Source: Youhaiella tibetensis
GTDB lineage: Bacteria > Pseudomonadota > Alphaproteobacteria > Rhizobiales > Devosiaceae
Length of the DNA stretch: 64,000 bases
Assembly: GCF_008000755.1 (NCBI RefSeq)
Contig: NZ_CP041690.1
Location: forward strand, 1,799,260-1,863,259
Direction of reading: 5' to 3'
Shown here: one piece after another, positions 25,772 to 34,955 of the stretch
Position numbering within the stretch: the first letter of the stretch is position 1
Layout: every line of letters starts with the position of its first letter
Notes under the pieces: model-generated
Seen by the model: the letters and a program-made list of their open reading frames with translations, nothing else
What the model was told of the DNA's origin: nothing
Database searches by the model: none
Made by a program: the position numbers and the translations under genes

Positions 25772-26653
25772 TTAGTTGTAGGAGATGCGAGCCTTGGCCC
25801 GGAGATCCTTGAGGTACTTGTCGGCAGCCGACTTCAGCTGATCGTTGCCCGACTCCTGGCGGATGCTGTCCTTGATGAAGGTGAGGTCACGCGCCTCGGC
25901 CTTCGAGCAGACGGCGAGCATCGAGACGCCGTTGGAGACCACCCGCGGCTTGGTGATACCGCCGACATTGAGCCCGGCCAGTTCCTTGGCCAGCGCCTCG
26001 GGGAGCTGGGTGGCGTGGCGACGGCCGACATCGGTCACCGCAACGTCGGTATACTTGGTCGAAAGCTGCACGGCGCTGTCGCAGCCCTTGAAGGCGGCGC
26101 GATAGGCATTGGCCTGGCCCGAACGCCCGCCACCGCCGATGAACAGCACTTCCTTGAGGATGTAGTCATAGCTGTTGGCAGCGGTGACCTTGCTCGCGGC
26201 CTTGGCATCCAGCTCGGTCTCGGAAACCTGGACGTTCTGGTTGACGACCTGGCCGACCACCGCCTGCCAGGCGAGCGACGCCTTGAGACGATCGCGCAGC
26301 GTCTGCATGTTCACGCCCTGCTGGGAGAGCACCTTCTTGAGGTTCTCCTCGCTCATCTTGAGGTTACGCGCCACGGTAAGGAACGCCCCGTCGACCTGGC
26401 TGTCGGAGATGTTGACGCCGATGCGCTTGGCTTCATCGATCTGGATGACTTCGTTGATGAGCTGTTCGGTCGCGCCCTTGGTGCCGCCGCCGCCTTCCAG
26501 CGCCAGGAGCTTGACGCGCTGGGCAATCTGAACGTCGGTGATCGGGGTGCCGTTGACGGTCACCTTGACCGCTGCAAGGGCAGGGGCGGCCAGTCCGGCC
26601 AACATCACGAGCCCCAGAACCAGGGCGCCAATCTTACGAACCATCGTCATCAT
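25772..26653 (-). CDS. SurA-like periplasmic chaperone / peptidyl-prolyl isomerase
   Basis: A 293-residue exported protein: signal peptide (residues about 1-27, ending APALAA) then a SurA N-terminal-type domain (VKVTVNGTPITDVQIAQRVK onward). The parvulin part near residues 155-250 is hard to recognise (YILKEVLFI, KELAGLNVGGITKPRVVSNG), so isomerase activity is uncertain. Its place between lptD and pdxA matches surA in proteobacteria, where SurA escorts outer-membrane proteins including LptD. M1 or M4 may start the protein. Confidence 0.82.
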   Translation of the reverse strand: MMTMVRKIGALVLGLVMLAGLAAPALAAVKVTVNGTPITDVQIAQRVKLLALEGGGGTKGATEQLINEVIQIDEAKRIGVNISDSQVDGAFLTVARNLKMSEENLKKVLSQQGVNMQTLRDRLKASLAWQAVVGQVVNQNVQVSETELDAKAASKVTAANSYDYILKEVLFIGGGGRSGQANAYRAAFKGCDSAVQLSTKYTDVAVTDVGRRHATQLPEALAKELAGLNVGGITKPRVVSNGVSMLAVCSKAEARDLTFIKDSIRQESGNDQLKSAADKYLKDLRAKARISYN

Positions 26654-26775
26654 CCGTTCTATCGCCTCGCTGCGCGGTCACGCGCGGATCGAGGCTGTTT
26701 GGTGGAAGAATACGGCCAAAATCCGTTGCCGGACTAAAGCATTTTGCCCGCCAGGGGAAGCCGCGGCGGCACGGG

Positions 26776-29067
26776 CTAGAGCGCGAAATCGGCTCCATCG
26801 GGCCCACGCAGGCGGAAACTGAACAGGAATCGCGTGTCATTGGCGGTAGAAGCCGTCGGACCGGTCCTGGTCACATTTGCGCCATAGGACAGATATCCGT
26901 CATCGTAGTAGAGCCCGCCCTGCATTTCGAGCCACTGGTTTGTAGCCAGATCCCAGTAGAGCCCGGCGCGCACACGCCAGTAGTCGAGCCACGGCAGCGG
27001 CACCGGAGCGCCGACGACGGCCCCGATCTCGTGCTGGTCGTCATCGACGCCCAGCGCCGGGTTAGCGCGCAGGTAGACGTATTCGAGATCGGCGGTATAG
27101 CCGTAGTTCGAGAACCCGGCCGCAGCCGCCGCGCGCGTCAGCTGGCCCGCGCCCGGATCGAACTGCACCTTGGCGCCGGCGCGATAGATGTTCCAGAGGG
27201 AGCCGCGCACCCCCGCGACCATGTAGGACGCATCCGACCCCAGACCCGAACTGGCGGCGTTGCCGACCTGGCTGGCATCGGCTGTCGCAAAGGCATTGGT
27301 GCCCGCCAGATGGAAAGACTGCCCGGCCAGCAGCTCGACCCAGCTGTCATCGCCCAGATTGGCCTGGTAGCGCACGCCGACATTGGCTCGCAGGCCCGTC
27401 TCTTGGCGGTCGTAGCCAGAGAAGCGATTGAAGCTGAAGAGGTTGGAATCGTCGAAGACGAAGCTTTGCGCGTCATCATTGGTGATGCCGGCAAGGGTGG
27501 TGTTGGAGCCGCGGAACACCAGTTGCCCGATAGGCTCGACGATGTGCGACGTCGCTCCGGCAGTCGCCATCAGCGGCCAGCGGACATCGAGCGCAGCGAT
27601 CGGCGTGATGCTGAAAAGCGTCTGATCGGGCGGGGCAGTGGGGTCGGCACTGGCGCTGTCGAACATCGCTGCGTCCCCGCGCAGGCCGACATAGGGGGTG
27701 AACAACAGGCCACCCGGCCCGACGACCTGCTTCTGCCAGGAGCCCTGAACAACCCCATGCACCTTGCGGCCGGCATAGCCGTAGACATAGGGCACCCCAT
27801 TGGCGGAGTCGGTGTCGTCGGCATTGCGCTGCAGGCCGATGAGGCGGCTCGAGAGCGCCACCTGGCCCAGCCCGTTATCGAGATTGAGCACGCCCTCGTA
27901 ACGCGCGTTGGGCAGGAGCAATGCCTGCTGGTCCTGCGAAGTCGAGGCAAGCAGGTTGAACTGCTGCACGCGGACATCGCCATACTGATGCTCGCTCAGA
28001 TGGGTCGCGTAGACTTCGTTGACGCTGTTCTTGGATTCGACCAGAGCATAGTCGGTGAGGAAATAGGGGTCGGTGAAGGTGGTGTAATTCCAGCCCCAGG
28101 TCCATTCGCTCGTCGGGGTGAACCGGCCCGAAGTCTGGATGGCGCCGCGCCACTCGCGGTTACCGGGTTCGGTGCCGAAATCGCCCGGGTTCGCCTGCCG
28201 GATGACCTCGCCCTTGATCGAGACCTCGCCGTTGTCGAACCGGTGGATCCACTCGGCACCCGCCATCAGACCCTGCCGCGAGGTGATCGTGGGCAGGAAG
28301 AAGAGGTCCGTGTCGGCGTCCAGGGCGATCGAATAGGGAACCGTCAGCGCGAAGCCGAACTCTTCACCATAGGCGAACTTGGGTGTGCGGATGGCCTGCT
28401 TGGATGGCTGGGTCGGATCGTTGAGCGCCAGCCAGGGGATCCAGGCCATCGGAATGCCGAGCAACTCGAGGCGCGACTGCTCGAGGTAGATCTTCTTGTC
28501 GGCCTTGACGTAGGTGACCTTCTTGGAAAACACCTGCCAGCCGATCCGGCGCCCCTTGGAGTCGATGCAATCCCCGCACGGGGAGTATTTGGTGTCGAGC
28601 AGGATCGTCTGGAGCGCCTGGCCGTAGTCTACGCTGTCGGCGGTGACAAGCGTGCCCGCGGGGGTGCGCAGGGTCAGGCCGTCGAGGATGGCTTTCTTGA
28701 AGCCGCCGGTCATGTCGATGCGGTCGGTGGTGTAGACCACGCCCTGCGGATCGCGCATGCGCACGTTGCCGATGAACGTCATCATGCCCGTGCCCTGGTT
28801 GAAAACCAGGCTGTCGCCGGCCCCGTCATAGCCTTCGTAGTGGACGATCACGTTGCCCGACGCCGTGATCGTTCCGGTATTCCCATCGAACGAGAGGGTA
28901 TCCGCCTCAATGCTGGCCGGCCGGTTCGGGCCGGATTCGGGGACATTATCGAAGAAGCCGGCCGGGAGCAGGGCGCTCTGTGCGAAGGCGGGGGACGCCA
29001 GAATCGCGATTGCGCCGGCGGCTGCCAGGCGCAGGAAATACGCGATACTCTTCCGGCGCAGAACCAT
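26776..29067 (-). CDS. lptD: LPS-assembly protein LptD
   Basis: Outer-membrane beta-barrel that inserts lipopolysaccharide into the outer leaflet. 763 residues, the shorter alphaproteobacterial type. Signal peptide ends SPAFAQ (about residue 29); the OstA/LptA-like N-terminal domain includes IEADTLSFDGNTGTITASGNV (52-72); KYSPCGDC is a candidate disulfide region; the C-terminal barrel alternates aromatic strands. Its ATG shares one base with the lptG stop. First-order neighbours lptG and lptF complete the Lpt bridge. Confidence 0.96.
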   Translation of the reverse strand: MVLRRKSIAYFLRLAAAGAIAILASPAFAQSALLPAGFFDNVPESGPNRPASIEADTLSFDGNTGTITASGNVIVHYEGYDGAGDSLVFNQGTGMMTFIGNVRMRDPQGVVYTTDRIDMTGGFKKAILDGLTLRTPAGTLVTADSVDYGQALQTILLDTKYSPCGDCIDSKGRRIGWQVFSKKVTYVKADKKIYLEQSRLELLGIPMAWIPWLALNDPTQPSKQAIRTPKFAYGEEFGFALTVPYSIALDADTDLFFLPTITSRQGLMAGAEWIHRFDNGEVSIKGEVIRQANPGDFGTEPGNREWRGAIQTSGRFTPTSEWTWGWNYTTFTDPYFLTDYALVESKNSVNEVYATHLSEHQYGDVRVQQFNLLASTSQDQQALLLPNARYEGVLNLDNGLGQVALSSRLIGLQRNADDTDSANGVPYVYGYAGRKVHGVVQGSWQKQVVGPGGLLFTPYVGLRGDAAMFDSASADPTAPPDQTLFSITPIAALDVRWPLMATAGATSHIVEPIGQLVFRGSNTTLAGITNDDAQSFVFDDSNLFSFNRFSGYDRQETGLRANVGVRYQANLGDDSWVELLAGQSFHLAGTNAFATADASQVGNAASSGLGSDASYMVAGVRGSLWNIYRAGAKVQFDPGAGQLTRAAAAAGFSNYGYTADLEYVYLRANPALGVDDDQHEIGAVVGAPVPLPWLDYWRVRAGLYWDLATNQWLEMQGGLYYDDGYLSYGANVTRTGPTASTANDTRFLFSFRLRGPDGADFAL

Positions 29068-30137
29068 TACGCGCGCCCGTCCTCTTTGTACAACAACACC
29101 GTGAGCCCGATGGTTATGGCGATAAGTGCGGGCCCAAGGGCTGCCACGATTGGTGCCAATACGCCCGACGATCCGGCGCGATCCGCCATCTCGGTCAAAA
29201 CGAAAACCACCAAGCCCAACACGATACCATAGAGGATCGTCGCCCCATACTTATTGGTCCTTCGATAACCGGCGGTAAACGCAAATGCAATCAGCAGCGA
29301 CCCGACAAGCAGGGCGGGCAGTGCAAAGAGCTTGTATAGCCGCGTGGCGGCTGCCGCCCGCACGCCCGGATCGCCGATCTGGGAGGCCAGCGCCTGCGCC
29401 AGTTCGTAGAGCGTGTAATCCTCGGGGGAGGTGAGCTTGAGGCTGATTTCGGCCGCCGTGCTTGCGGTGGGAACGTCCATCTCTGCGAGGTGATCGATGG
29501 GGGCGTCGCTGCGCAACTTCTGCACGCCTGTCAGGTGCCACGCGTCCGGCCGCAACTCGCCCTGTTCGGCCACGATACGCCCCGTCTCGGCATCGTCGCG
29601 GTAGAACACCACTACGTCGGTCAGCGACGTGCCTCGGTTATTGACCCCCCGCGCGGTGATCACATAGGGACGCCCCCCGTCCGATTGCTCCAGCCAGAGG
29701 CCGTTGCCGCCGACCACGCTGGTATCGCCCACCGGAACGGTCGGGTTCCAGATGCGGTTGGTTTCGACCACCAGGCCCTCGACGACGAAGCTTATTGCCA
29801 GCCCGGCCAACACCATGCCGATGATGGGCCCGCGCAGGACGCGCCAGATCGAGACGCCGGACGCCTTGATGATCAGCAGCTCGCGCGTGCGCTGCAATTC
29901 GACGAGCCCGATGATAGCGCCCAGCAGCACCGTCACCGGCAGCGTCTTGATGGTCCAGCGCAGGGCACTCACGGCATTGACGAAAACGGCGAGCGGCAGG
30001 CCACCGGCTTCCATCAGGTGGGAAAACCGCCAGGCATCGAGGGACTCGACCAGCGCGATCAGCCCGAAAAACACGAGGACGGTAATGCCGATGCGCCCGG
30101 CCAGCCGGAAAAGCAGAAGCCTGTCGATGCGGTTCAC
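29067..30137 (-). CDS. lptG: LPS export permease LptG
   Basis: Inner-membrane permease of the LptB2FG extractor. 356 residues with six predicted helices and a large periplasmic domain between helices 3 and 4 (residues about 120-270). The GTG start at 30135-30137 overlaps the lptF stop (GTGA), fixing the start. LVELQRTRELLIIKASGVS (residues about 78-96) is the coupling-helix region that docks on LptB. The ATPase LptB is not in the window. Confidence 0.94.
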   Translation of the reverse strand: MNRIDRLLLFRLAGRIGITVLVFFGLIALVESLDAWRFSHLMEAGGLPLAVFVNAVSALRWTIKTLPVTVLLGAIIGLVELQRTRELLIIKASGVSIWRVLRGPIIGMVLAGLAISFVVEGLVVETNRIWNPTVPVGDTSVVGGNGLWLEQSDGGRPYVITARGVNNRGTSLTDVVVFYRDDAETGRIVAEQGELRPDAWHLTGVQKLRSDAPIDHLAEMDVPTASTAAEISLKLTSPEDYTLYELAQALASQIGDPGVRAAAATRLYKLFALPALLVGSLLIAFAFTAGYRRTNKYGATILYGIVLGLVVFVLTEMADRAGSSGVLAPIVAALGPALIAITIGLTVLLYKEDGRA

Positions 30138-31228
30138 GGCAGGGTCTCCACGCGTTTAGGGATGCCAGCGAACCACTGATTGATGCGTAGCTTGTAGGCC
30201 AGGATGGCCAGCCCTACGAGGATCATGACGACGGCGCCCGCGTAGGGCGCGTAGAGGCCCGGCACGTAGGTGGTGACCAGCCGCTCGCCGAATGCTGCCG
30301 CCAGCACTGAGGCTTCGAGCGGCAAGACCAGCCGCAGGCGCTTGCCGGTCGGGAAGCAGGCGAGGCTCGCCACCAGCAGACAGATGCCGACGATGCGCAG
30401 CCCCTCCGCCGAGCGGTTGATCAGCATCCTGATCGCTCCTTCGCTCCACTGGCCGGTGGAAAACCCGTCGCGAAGGATGTCGAAGGTCGAGCTCTCGGCA
30501 AGCGGATCGCGGTTGACCACCGGATCGGTCAGCCGGTCGAGCGAGACGTCGTAGGAACTGAAGGTGATCTGGGAGAAGGCGAGCTTGTCCGTGGTGTATT
30601 GCAGGTAGCCATCGCGCAGGTTGAGGACGTAGCCGTTCTCGTCCTGCGAGACGTTGGCCGATTTGGCGATATAGGTGCGGCGCATCTTAGGGTCGCGGGA
30701 ATCGTCGACGAAGAAGTCCGTGATCTCTCCCACACCCTGTCGGCCACCGATGACGATGACGACGCCGGGCGTCACCTCGGAAAACCGGTGCGGGCGGAGG
30801 GTGCGGCCGACGAGGTCGGCGGCGATGCTGGCCTGCCACTCGCTCAGGCGCCTCTGCGCCAGCGGCTCGACGACATTCGTTAGCAGGAGCAGCAACATCG
30901 TGCCCAGGGCAATGAACACGCCAACGGCGCCGAAAAGCGCGCCAAGCCGGCGGCTCGAATGGATGGCATGCAATTCCTGCGACATCTGCAGGTCGCGCAG
31001 CGCCCGGCCCATGCCGATGCCCAGGCACACATAGAGGAAGACTATCAGCAGCGGCGGCATGGTGAGCACCGCCTGGCCGATAAGGGTGAAGATGCTCTGG
31101 CCCTTCACGGACACGACGTCGAAGACGCGCAGGCACTGGATCAGCCAGATAAGCACGGACGCGACGCCCGCGAACAAAAGCGCGTTCGACCAGAAAAGTC
31201 CGACGAGATAACGGGTTAGTCGGGACAT
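30134..31228 (-). CDS. lptF: LPS export permease LptF
   Basis: Partner of LptG in lipopolysaccharide extraction. 364 residues from the ATG at 31226-31228 (MSRLTRYLVGLFWSNAL, the typical LptF start); a longer frame to 31429 adds a non-homologous leader overlapping pepA upstream DNA. Six helices flank a periplasmic beta-jellyroll domain (residues about 120-255). First gene of the lptF-lptG-lptD run, divergent from pepA across a 200-base gap that must hold both promoters. Confidence 0.93.
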   Translation of the reverse strand: MSRLTRYLVGLFWSNALLFAGVASVLIWLIQCLRVFDVVSVKGQSIFTLIGQAVLTMPPLLIVFLYVCLGIGMGRALRDLQMSQELHAIHSSRRLGALFGAVGVFIALGTMLLLLLTNVVEPLAQRRLSEWQASIAADLVGRTLRPHRFSEVTPGVVIVIGGRQGVGEITDFFVDDSRDPKMRRTYIAKSANVSQDENGYVLNLRDGYLQYTTDKLAFSQITFSSYDVSLDRLTDPVVNRDPLAESSTFDILRDGFSTGQWSEGAIRMLINRSAEGLRIVGICLLVASLACFPTGKRLRLVLPLEASVLAAAFGERLVTTYVPGLYAPYAGAVVMILVGLAILAYKLRINQWFAGIPKRVETLP

Positions 31229-31428
31229 CTCGCTTTTGCTGAAAAGTTGAATCCGGGCGGCGGAACTGTGCGTGGCATGTCGCGTATTTGCAAGGCGAAG
31301 ACCGGGGATTTTTCCCCCATCCGGGCCTTGCCTGCCGATTGTTGCAGGATTGACGCGCCGGGGGACTCCTTGATTGATAGATGCCAGAACAGCCAGAATC
31401 CTGGCGACCCACCGAAAGTTCGAGTTCA

Positions 31429-32931
31429 ATGACCCAGCAACTTGTGATCAAGACCGCCGCCTTGCCGGCCAATGCCACCGGCACGCTCGTCGTCTATGCC
31501 TTCGAAGGCGCGGCCCCGGCCGGCGCAGCAGCGTCAGTATGGTCGGGCACCGGGCTCGACTGGGATAAGACGGCGGCAGCAGGGGGCTTCAAGGGCAAGC
31601 AGGGCCAGCAGCTCGATATCGTTGCGCCAAAGGGCGTCGATGCCCAGCGTCTCCTCGTCCTCGGCGCCGGCAAGGCCGACGCTGCGACCAACCTCACTGC
31701 CTGGACCGATCGCGGCGGCTCGCTCGCCGCCAAGATCGCCGCCACCCGCGCCGCTGACGCCGCCGTCATCCTCGATGGTGAAGCGGCGACGCCCCAGGCG
31801 ATCGCCGAGCTGGCTGCCGGCCTCAAGCTCCGGCACTACAAGTTCGACAAGTACAAGTCTGCCAGGAAGGACGATTCGGAGAACGGCGACGCCAAGACGC
31901 TGACCGTCACCCTGCATGTCGCCGACCCGGCCGCCGTCGAAAAGGCCATTGCCGACCGCGGCGCGGTTGCCGACGGCACGATTCTGGCGCGCGATCTCGT
32001 CAACGAACCTGCCAATGTCCTGGGTACGCTCGAATTCGCCGAGCGCGCCGGCAAGCTCGCAGAACTGGGTGTGGAAGTCGAAGTGCTCGACGAGCCCGCC
32101 ATGCGCAAGCTCGGCATGAACTCACTCCTGGCGGTGTCGCAGGGCTCCGCCCGCCCGCCGCGCCTGGTGATCATGCGCTGGAACGGCGGCAACCCCGGCG
32201 ATGCTCCCGTTGCCTTCATCGGCAAGGGCGTGGTTTTCGATACGGGCGGCATCTCGATCAAGCCGGCGGCCAGCATGGAAGACATGAAGGGCGACATGGG
32301 TGGCGCCGCCGCGGTGACCGGCCTCATGCATGCCCTCGCCGCGCGAAAGGCCAAGGTCAACGCGGTGGGCGTCATCGGGCTCGTCGAAAACATGCCGTCG
32401 GGCACTGCCACGCGGCCCGGCGATATCGTCAAGGCCATGTCCGGCACGACCATCGAGATTATCAACACCGATGCCGAGGGCCGGCTCGTGCTCGCCGACG
32501 CGCTCTGGTACACCCAGGAACGGTTCAAGCCGCGGTTCATGATCAACCTGGCAACCCTCACCGGCGCCATCATAATTGCGCTCGGGCAGGACCATGCGGG
32601 CCTCTTCTCCAACAACGACGAACTCGCCGCGCGCCTTTATGCCGCCGGCATCGCCTCGAACGAAAAGGTCTGGCGCATGCCGCTCGGCCCGGCCTACGAC
32701 AAGCTCATCGAGAGCCGCTTCGCCGACATCAAGAACACCGGCGGGCGCCCGGCCGGCTCGATCACCGCCGCCGCGTTCCTGCAGCGCTTCGTCAACGACG
32801 TGCCCTGGGCGCACCTCGACATCGCTGGGGCGGGGATGGGCGTTTCGCCCAGCGAGATCAATACGAGCTGGGGTCCGGGATTCGGCGTCACGCTGCTCGA
32901 TCGCCTGGTCCGCGACTACTACGAAGGCTGA
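31429..32931 (+). CDS. pepA: Leucyl aminopeptidase (cytosol aminopeptidase)
   Basis: M17 family, two-metal enzyme that removes N-terminal residues from peptides; hexameric in the cytoplasm. 500 residues from ATG 31429. Metal and catalytic residues lie in [18 protein letters not shown] and in the signature [14 protein letters not shown]; an [11 protein letters not shown] stretch also contributes. The N-terminal macro-like domain covers about residues 1-170. Next to holC, as in many proteobacteria, and divergent from lptF. Confidence 0.96.
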   Translation: MTQQLVIKTAALPANATGTLVVYAFEGAAPAGAAASVWSGTGLDWDKTAAAGGFKGKQGQQLDIVAPKGVDAQRLLVLGAGKADAATNLTAWTDRGGSLAAKIAATRAADAAVILDGEAATPQAIAELAAGLKLRHYKFDKYKSARKDDSENGDAKTLTVTLHVADPAAVEKAIADRGAVADGTILARDLVNEPANVLGTLEFAERAGKLAELGVEVEVLDEPAMRKLGMNSLLAVSQGSARPPRLVIMRWNGGNPGDAPVAFIGKGVVFDTGGISIKPAASMEDMKGDMGGAAAVTGLMHALAARKAKVNAVGVIGLVENMPSGTATRPGDIVKAMSGTTIEIINTDAEGRLVLADALWYTQERFKPRFMINLATLTGAIIIALGQDHAGLFSNNDELAARLYAAGIASNEKVWRMPLGPAYDKLIESRFADIKNTGGRPAGSITAAAFLQRFVNDVPWAHLDIAGAGMGVSPSEINTSWGPGFGVTLLDRLVRDYYEG

Positions 32932-32944
32932 GGCCGCAACGCCG

Positions 32945-32979
32945 CCGCACGGGACCCGATTGCATCGGGTCTTGTGCGG
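32945..32979 (+). terminator. Compound hairpin after pepA
   Basis: Inner stem GACCCGAT (32953-32960), TGC loop, ATCGGGTC (32964-32971); outer stem CCGCAC (32945-32950) with GTGCGG (32974-32979), separated by a 2x2 internal loop. It starts 13 bases after the pepA stop. There is no downstream T run, so it may attenuate rather than end transcription into holC. Confidence 0.5.
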
Positions 32980-33005
32980 GGCTCCGACATGGGCAACAAA
33001 CGCGC

Positions 33006-33458
33006 ATGCCCGACGTGCTCTTCTACCACCTTGAAAACCAGCCGCTCGAAAAGGTTCTTCCCCAGCTCCTGGAGAAGACTGTGGAGCGCGGCTGGCGCGC
33101 GGTGGTGGAAACCGGTAGCCGCGAACGCGCCGAGGCGCTCGATGCCACGCTCTGGACCTACCGGGACGACAGCTTCCTGCCGCATGGGCTGGCTGGAGAC
33201 GAGATCGATCCCGACCAGCCCATCCTCATCGCCACGGGATCGGAGAACCCCAACGGCGCCAACGTGCGCTTCTTCGTCGATCGCGCCGTACCCCAGAGCG
33301 CAACCGGCTACGAGCGGATCGTCTTCATCTTCTCGGGCTACGATCCGGACGCCGTGGTCGAAGCACGAGGCGCCTGGCGCGCGCTTTCGGCGGACAAGGG
33401 AAACGCCGTGACCTATTGGCAGCAGGATCCCGGCGGGCGCTGGGTCAAGAAAGCCTGA
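33006..33458 (+). CDS. holC: DNA polymerase III chi subunit
   Basis: Links the clamp loader to single-strand binding protein. 150 residues, the normal length. DVLFYHLENQPLEKVLPQLL opens the family (residues 3-22) and WRAVVETGSRERAEALDATLW (near 30-50) continues it; SFLPHGL and PILIATG are also typical. It lies 74 bases after pepA, the conserved pepA-holC pairing. Confidence 0.93.
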   Translation: MPDVLFYHLENQPLEKVLPQLLEKTVERGWRAVVETGSRERAEALDATLWTYRDDSFLPHGLAGDEIDPDQPILIATGSENPNGANVRFFVDRAVPQSATGYERIVFIFSGYDPDAVVEARGAWRALSADKGNAVTYWQQDPGGRWVKKA

Positions 33459-33463
33459 CCATC

Positions 33464-34081
33464 GTGATCGACACGCCCAACGCGCCCGTCCGCCACCGGT
33501 TCTATGAAGACGTCATCGCCATTCTTTTCGGAACCATGATGGTTTCGCTGGGGCTGACGCTCTACACCAAGGCAATGCTGATCTCGGGCAGCACCGCCGG
33601 CCTGGCGCTGATCATCCAGTATGCCTTCGGGCTTGGCTTCGGGCCGCTATTCTTCGTGATCAACCTGCCGTTCTTCGTGCTCGCCTGGCTGCGCATGGGC
33701 TGGCAGTTCACGCTCAAGTCCTTCATCTCGGTGGCGCTGGTTTCCCTGTTCACCACCTTCACCGCCGATTGGCTCGACCTGGGCGCCGTCAACCCGTTCT
33801 ACGCGGCCATCGCGGGAGGGGCGATGCTCGGCATGGGCGTGCTGGCGCTTTTCCGCCACCGCGCCAGCGTCGGCGGCATCAACATCCTCGCACTCTACCT
33901 GCAAGATAATTTCGGCATCCGCGCCGGTTACTTCCAGCTCGCGGTCGACCTGTGCATCCTGGCCTCGGCGCTCTTCGTGTTGCCGCTCGACCGGGTGCTC
34001 ATCTCGATGCTCGGCGCGGCCTGCCTCAACCTCTTCGTGGCCATCAATCACAAACCCGGCCGCTACGTGGGCTTCAGCTGA
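33464..34081 (+). CDS. YitT-family membrane protein
   Basis: A 205-residue integral membrane protein with five or six predicted helices. The GTG at 33464 follows the holC stop by five bases. The segment ISGSTAGLALIIQYAFGLGF (residues about 39-58) and RHRASVGGINILALYLQD are hallmarks of the YitT/DUF161 family. Role unknown; transporter-like. The C-terminal DUF2179 domain found in some YitT proteins is absent. Its stop abuts that of the convergent DUF4344 gene. Confidence 0.85.
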   Translation: MIDTPNAPVRHRFYEDVIAILFGTMMVSLGLTLYTKAMLISGSTAGLALIIQYAFGLGFGPLFFVINLPFFVLAWLRMGWQFTLKSFISVALVSLFTTFTADWLDLGAVNPFYAAIAGGAMLGMGVLALFRHRASVGGINILALYLQDNFGIRAGYFQLAVDLCILASALFVLPLDRVLISMLGAACLNLFVAINHKPGRYVGFS

Positions 34082-34879
34082 TCACTCGGCCATGTCCGAC
34101 AGGTACATGTCGTACATGGATTGAGCCAACTCGTAGCAATAGGTGATCTCGGCATCCTCGGCGCTGAAATAGGCGTTCGCCTCTTCGCACTCGGTGGCCC
34201 GGAAGGTGATCGGTCGGGGCAGCACGTACTTGCTTTCGATCTGCGCCGCCGCAGCCTCCAGGATGCCTCGCTTTTCGAGCTCATCGCGGAAGGCAGCGTA
34301 ATCTTCGGTGTCGTCGTAGACGACGGTCACGCGCTCGCCCTCGGTGCCATCGGCGAGGTAGGGCTCGAGCATAGAAGCCCAGGCGATGGCCGCCTGTTCA
34401 TAGACGCCGGCGCAATCCTCCTGGCGCTCCGCGTCCATGTCATAGGCGTCGGCCACTTCCCCGTACCAGTCCGGATCGGCGCCCACCATCATGCAGACCA
34501 TGGCGTAGGCGCGCTGGATGTCGAGGCTGTGGTCGTCGAAATAGGAGAGGTCGTCGACCCCGCTCACCGTCGTCTTGACCGCGTTGAAGTACCAGCCATC
34601 GGCGGCGTCCACCAGAACGTCGCTGGCGTCTTCGGCGGCGTCCGGCCCGAGCAGTTCGACCGCCGCGAGGGCGTCGGCTGCATCCTCTTCCTTGCCGAGG
34701 ACCGGCAACTCGAACTCTGAGACGAAGAGGTGCCCGATCTCGTGGTAGGTCGTGTAGACCGCATCGTGCATGGCAAAGTTCATGGCATCTTCATCCATGT
34801 CTTCGCCCAGAGCGGGCAGGGCGGAGCCCATCCCCATTGCGAAAGGCAGCAGAAAGGCAAGTGCGAAAGTGCGCTTCAT
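34082..34879 (-). CDS. DUF4344 putative zinc metallopeptidase (copy 1)
   Basis: A 265-residue exported protein, signal peptide about residues 1-25. HEIGH (residues 46-50) followed by LPVLGKEEDAAD (58-69) is a gluzincin-like zinc pattern, with the acidic EED supplying a probable third ligand. Four cysteines (in VCMMVG, EDCAGV, TECEEAN, TYCYEL) match those of the neighbouring paralog and suggest disulfides. The protein is strikingly acidic. DUF4344 members are called putative metallopeptidases; no substrate is known. Start at the ATG of 34877-34879. Confidence 0.85.
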   Translation of the reverse strand: MKRTFALAFLLPFAMGMGSALPALGEDMDEDAMNFAMHDAVYTTYHEIGHLFVSEFELPVLGKEEDAADALAAVELLGPDAAEDASDVLVDAADGWYFNAVKTTVSGVDDLSYFDDHSLDIQRAYAMVCMMVGADPDWYGEVADAYDMDAERQEDCAGVYEQAAIAWASMLEPYLADGTEGERVTVVYDDTEDYAAFRDELEKRGILEAAAAQIESKYVLPRPITFRATECEEANAYFSAEDAEITYCYELAQSMYDMYLSDMAE

Positions 34880-34955
34880 GACGGACCCGGAATTGCAGTT
34901 TGGCACGCCGAGACCGGCTGCCCCCGCCTGACCCATACCGGAAATGTCTTGAAAA

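Noticed and set aside
27031-29232. A 733-residue plus-strand open frame opposite lptD
   Set aside because: It is antisense to a clear lptD gene, has no recognisable domain and shows the low-complexity pattern of a GC-rich shadow frame. Similar long antisense frames opposite the ABC-F, helicase and oxidoreductase genes were dropped for the same reason.
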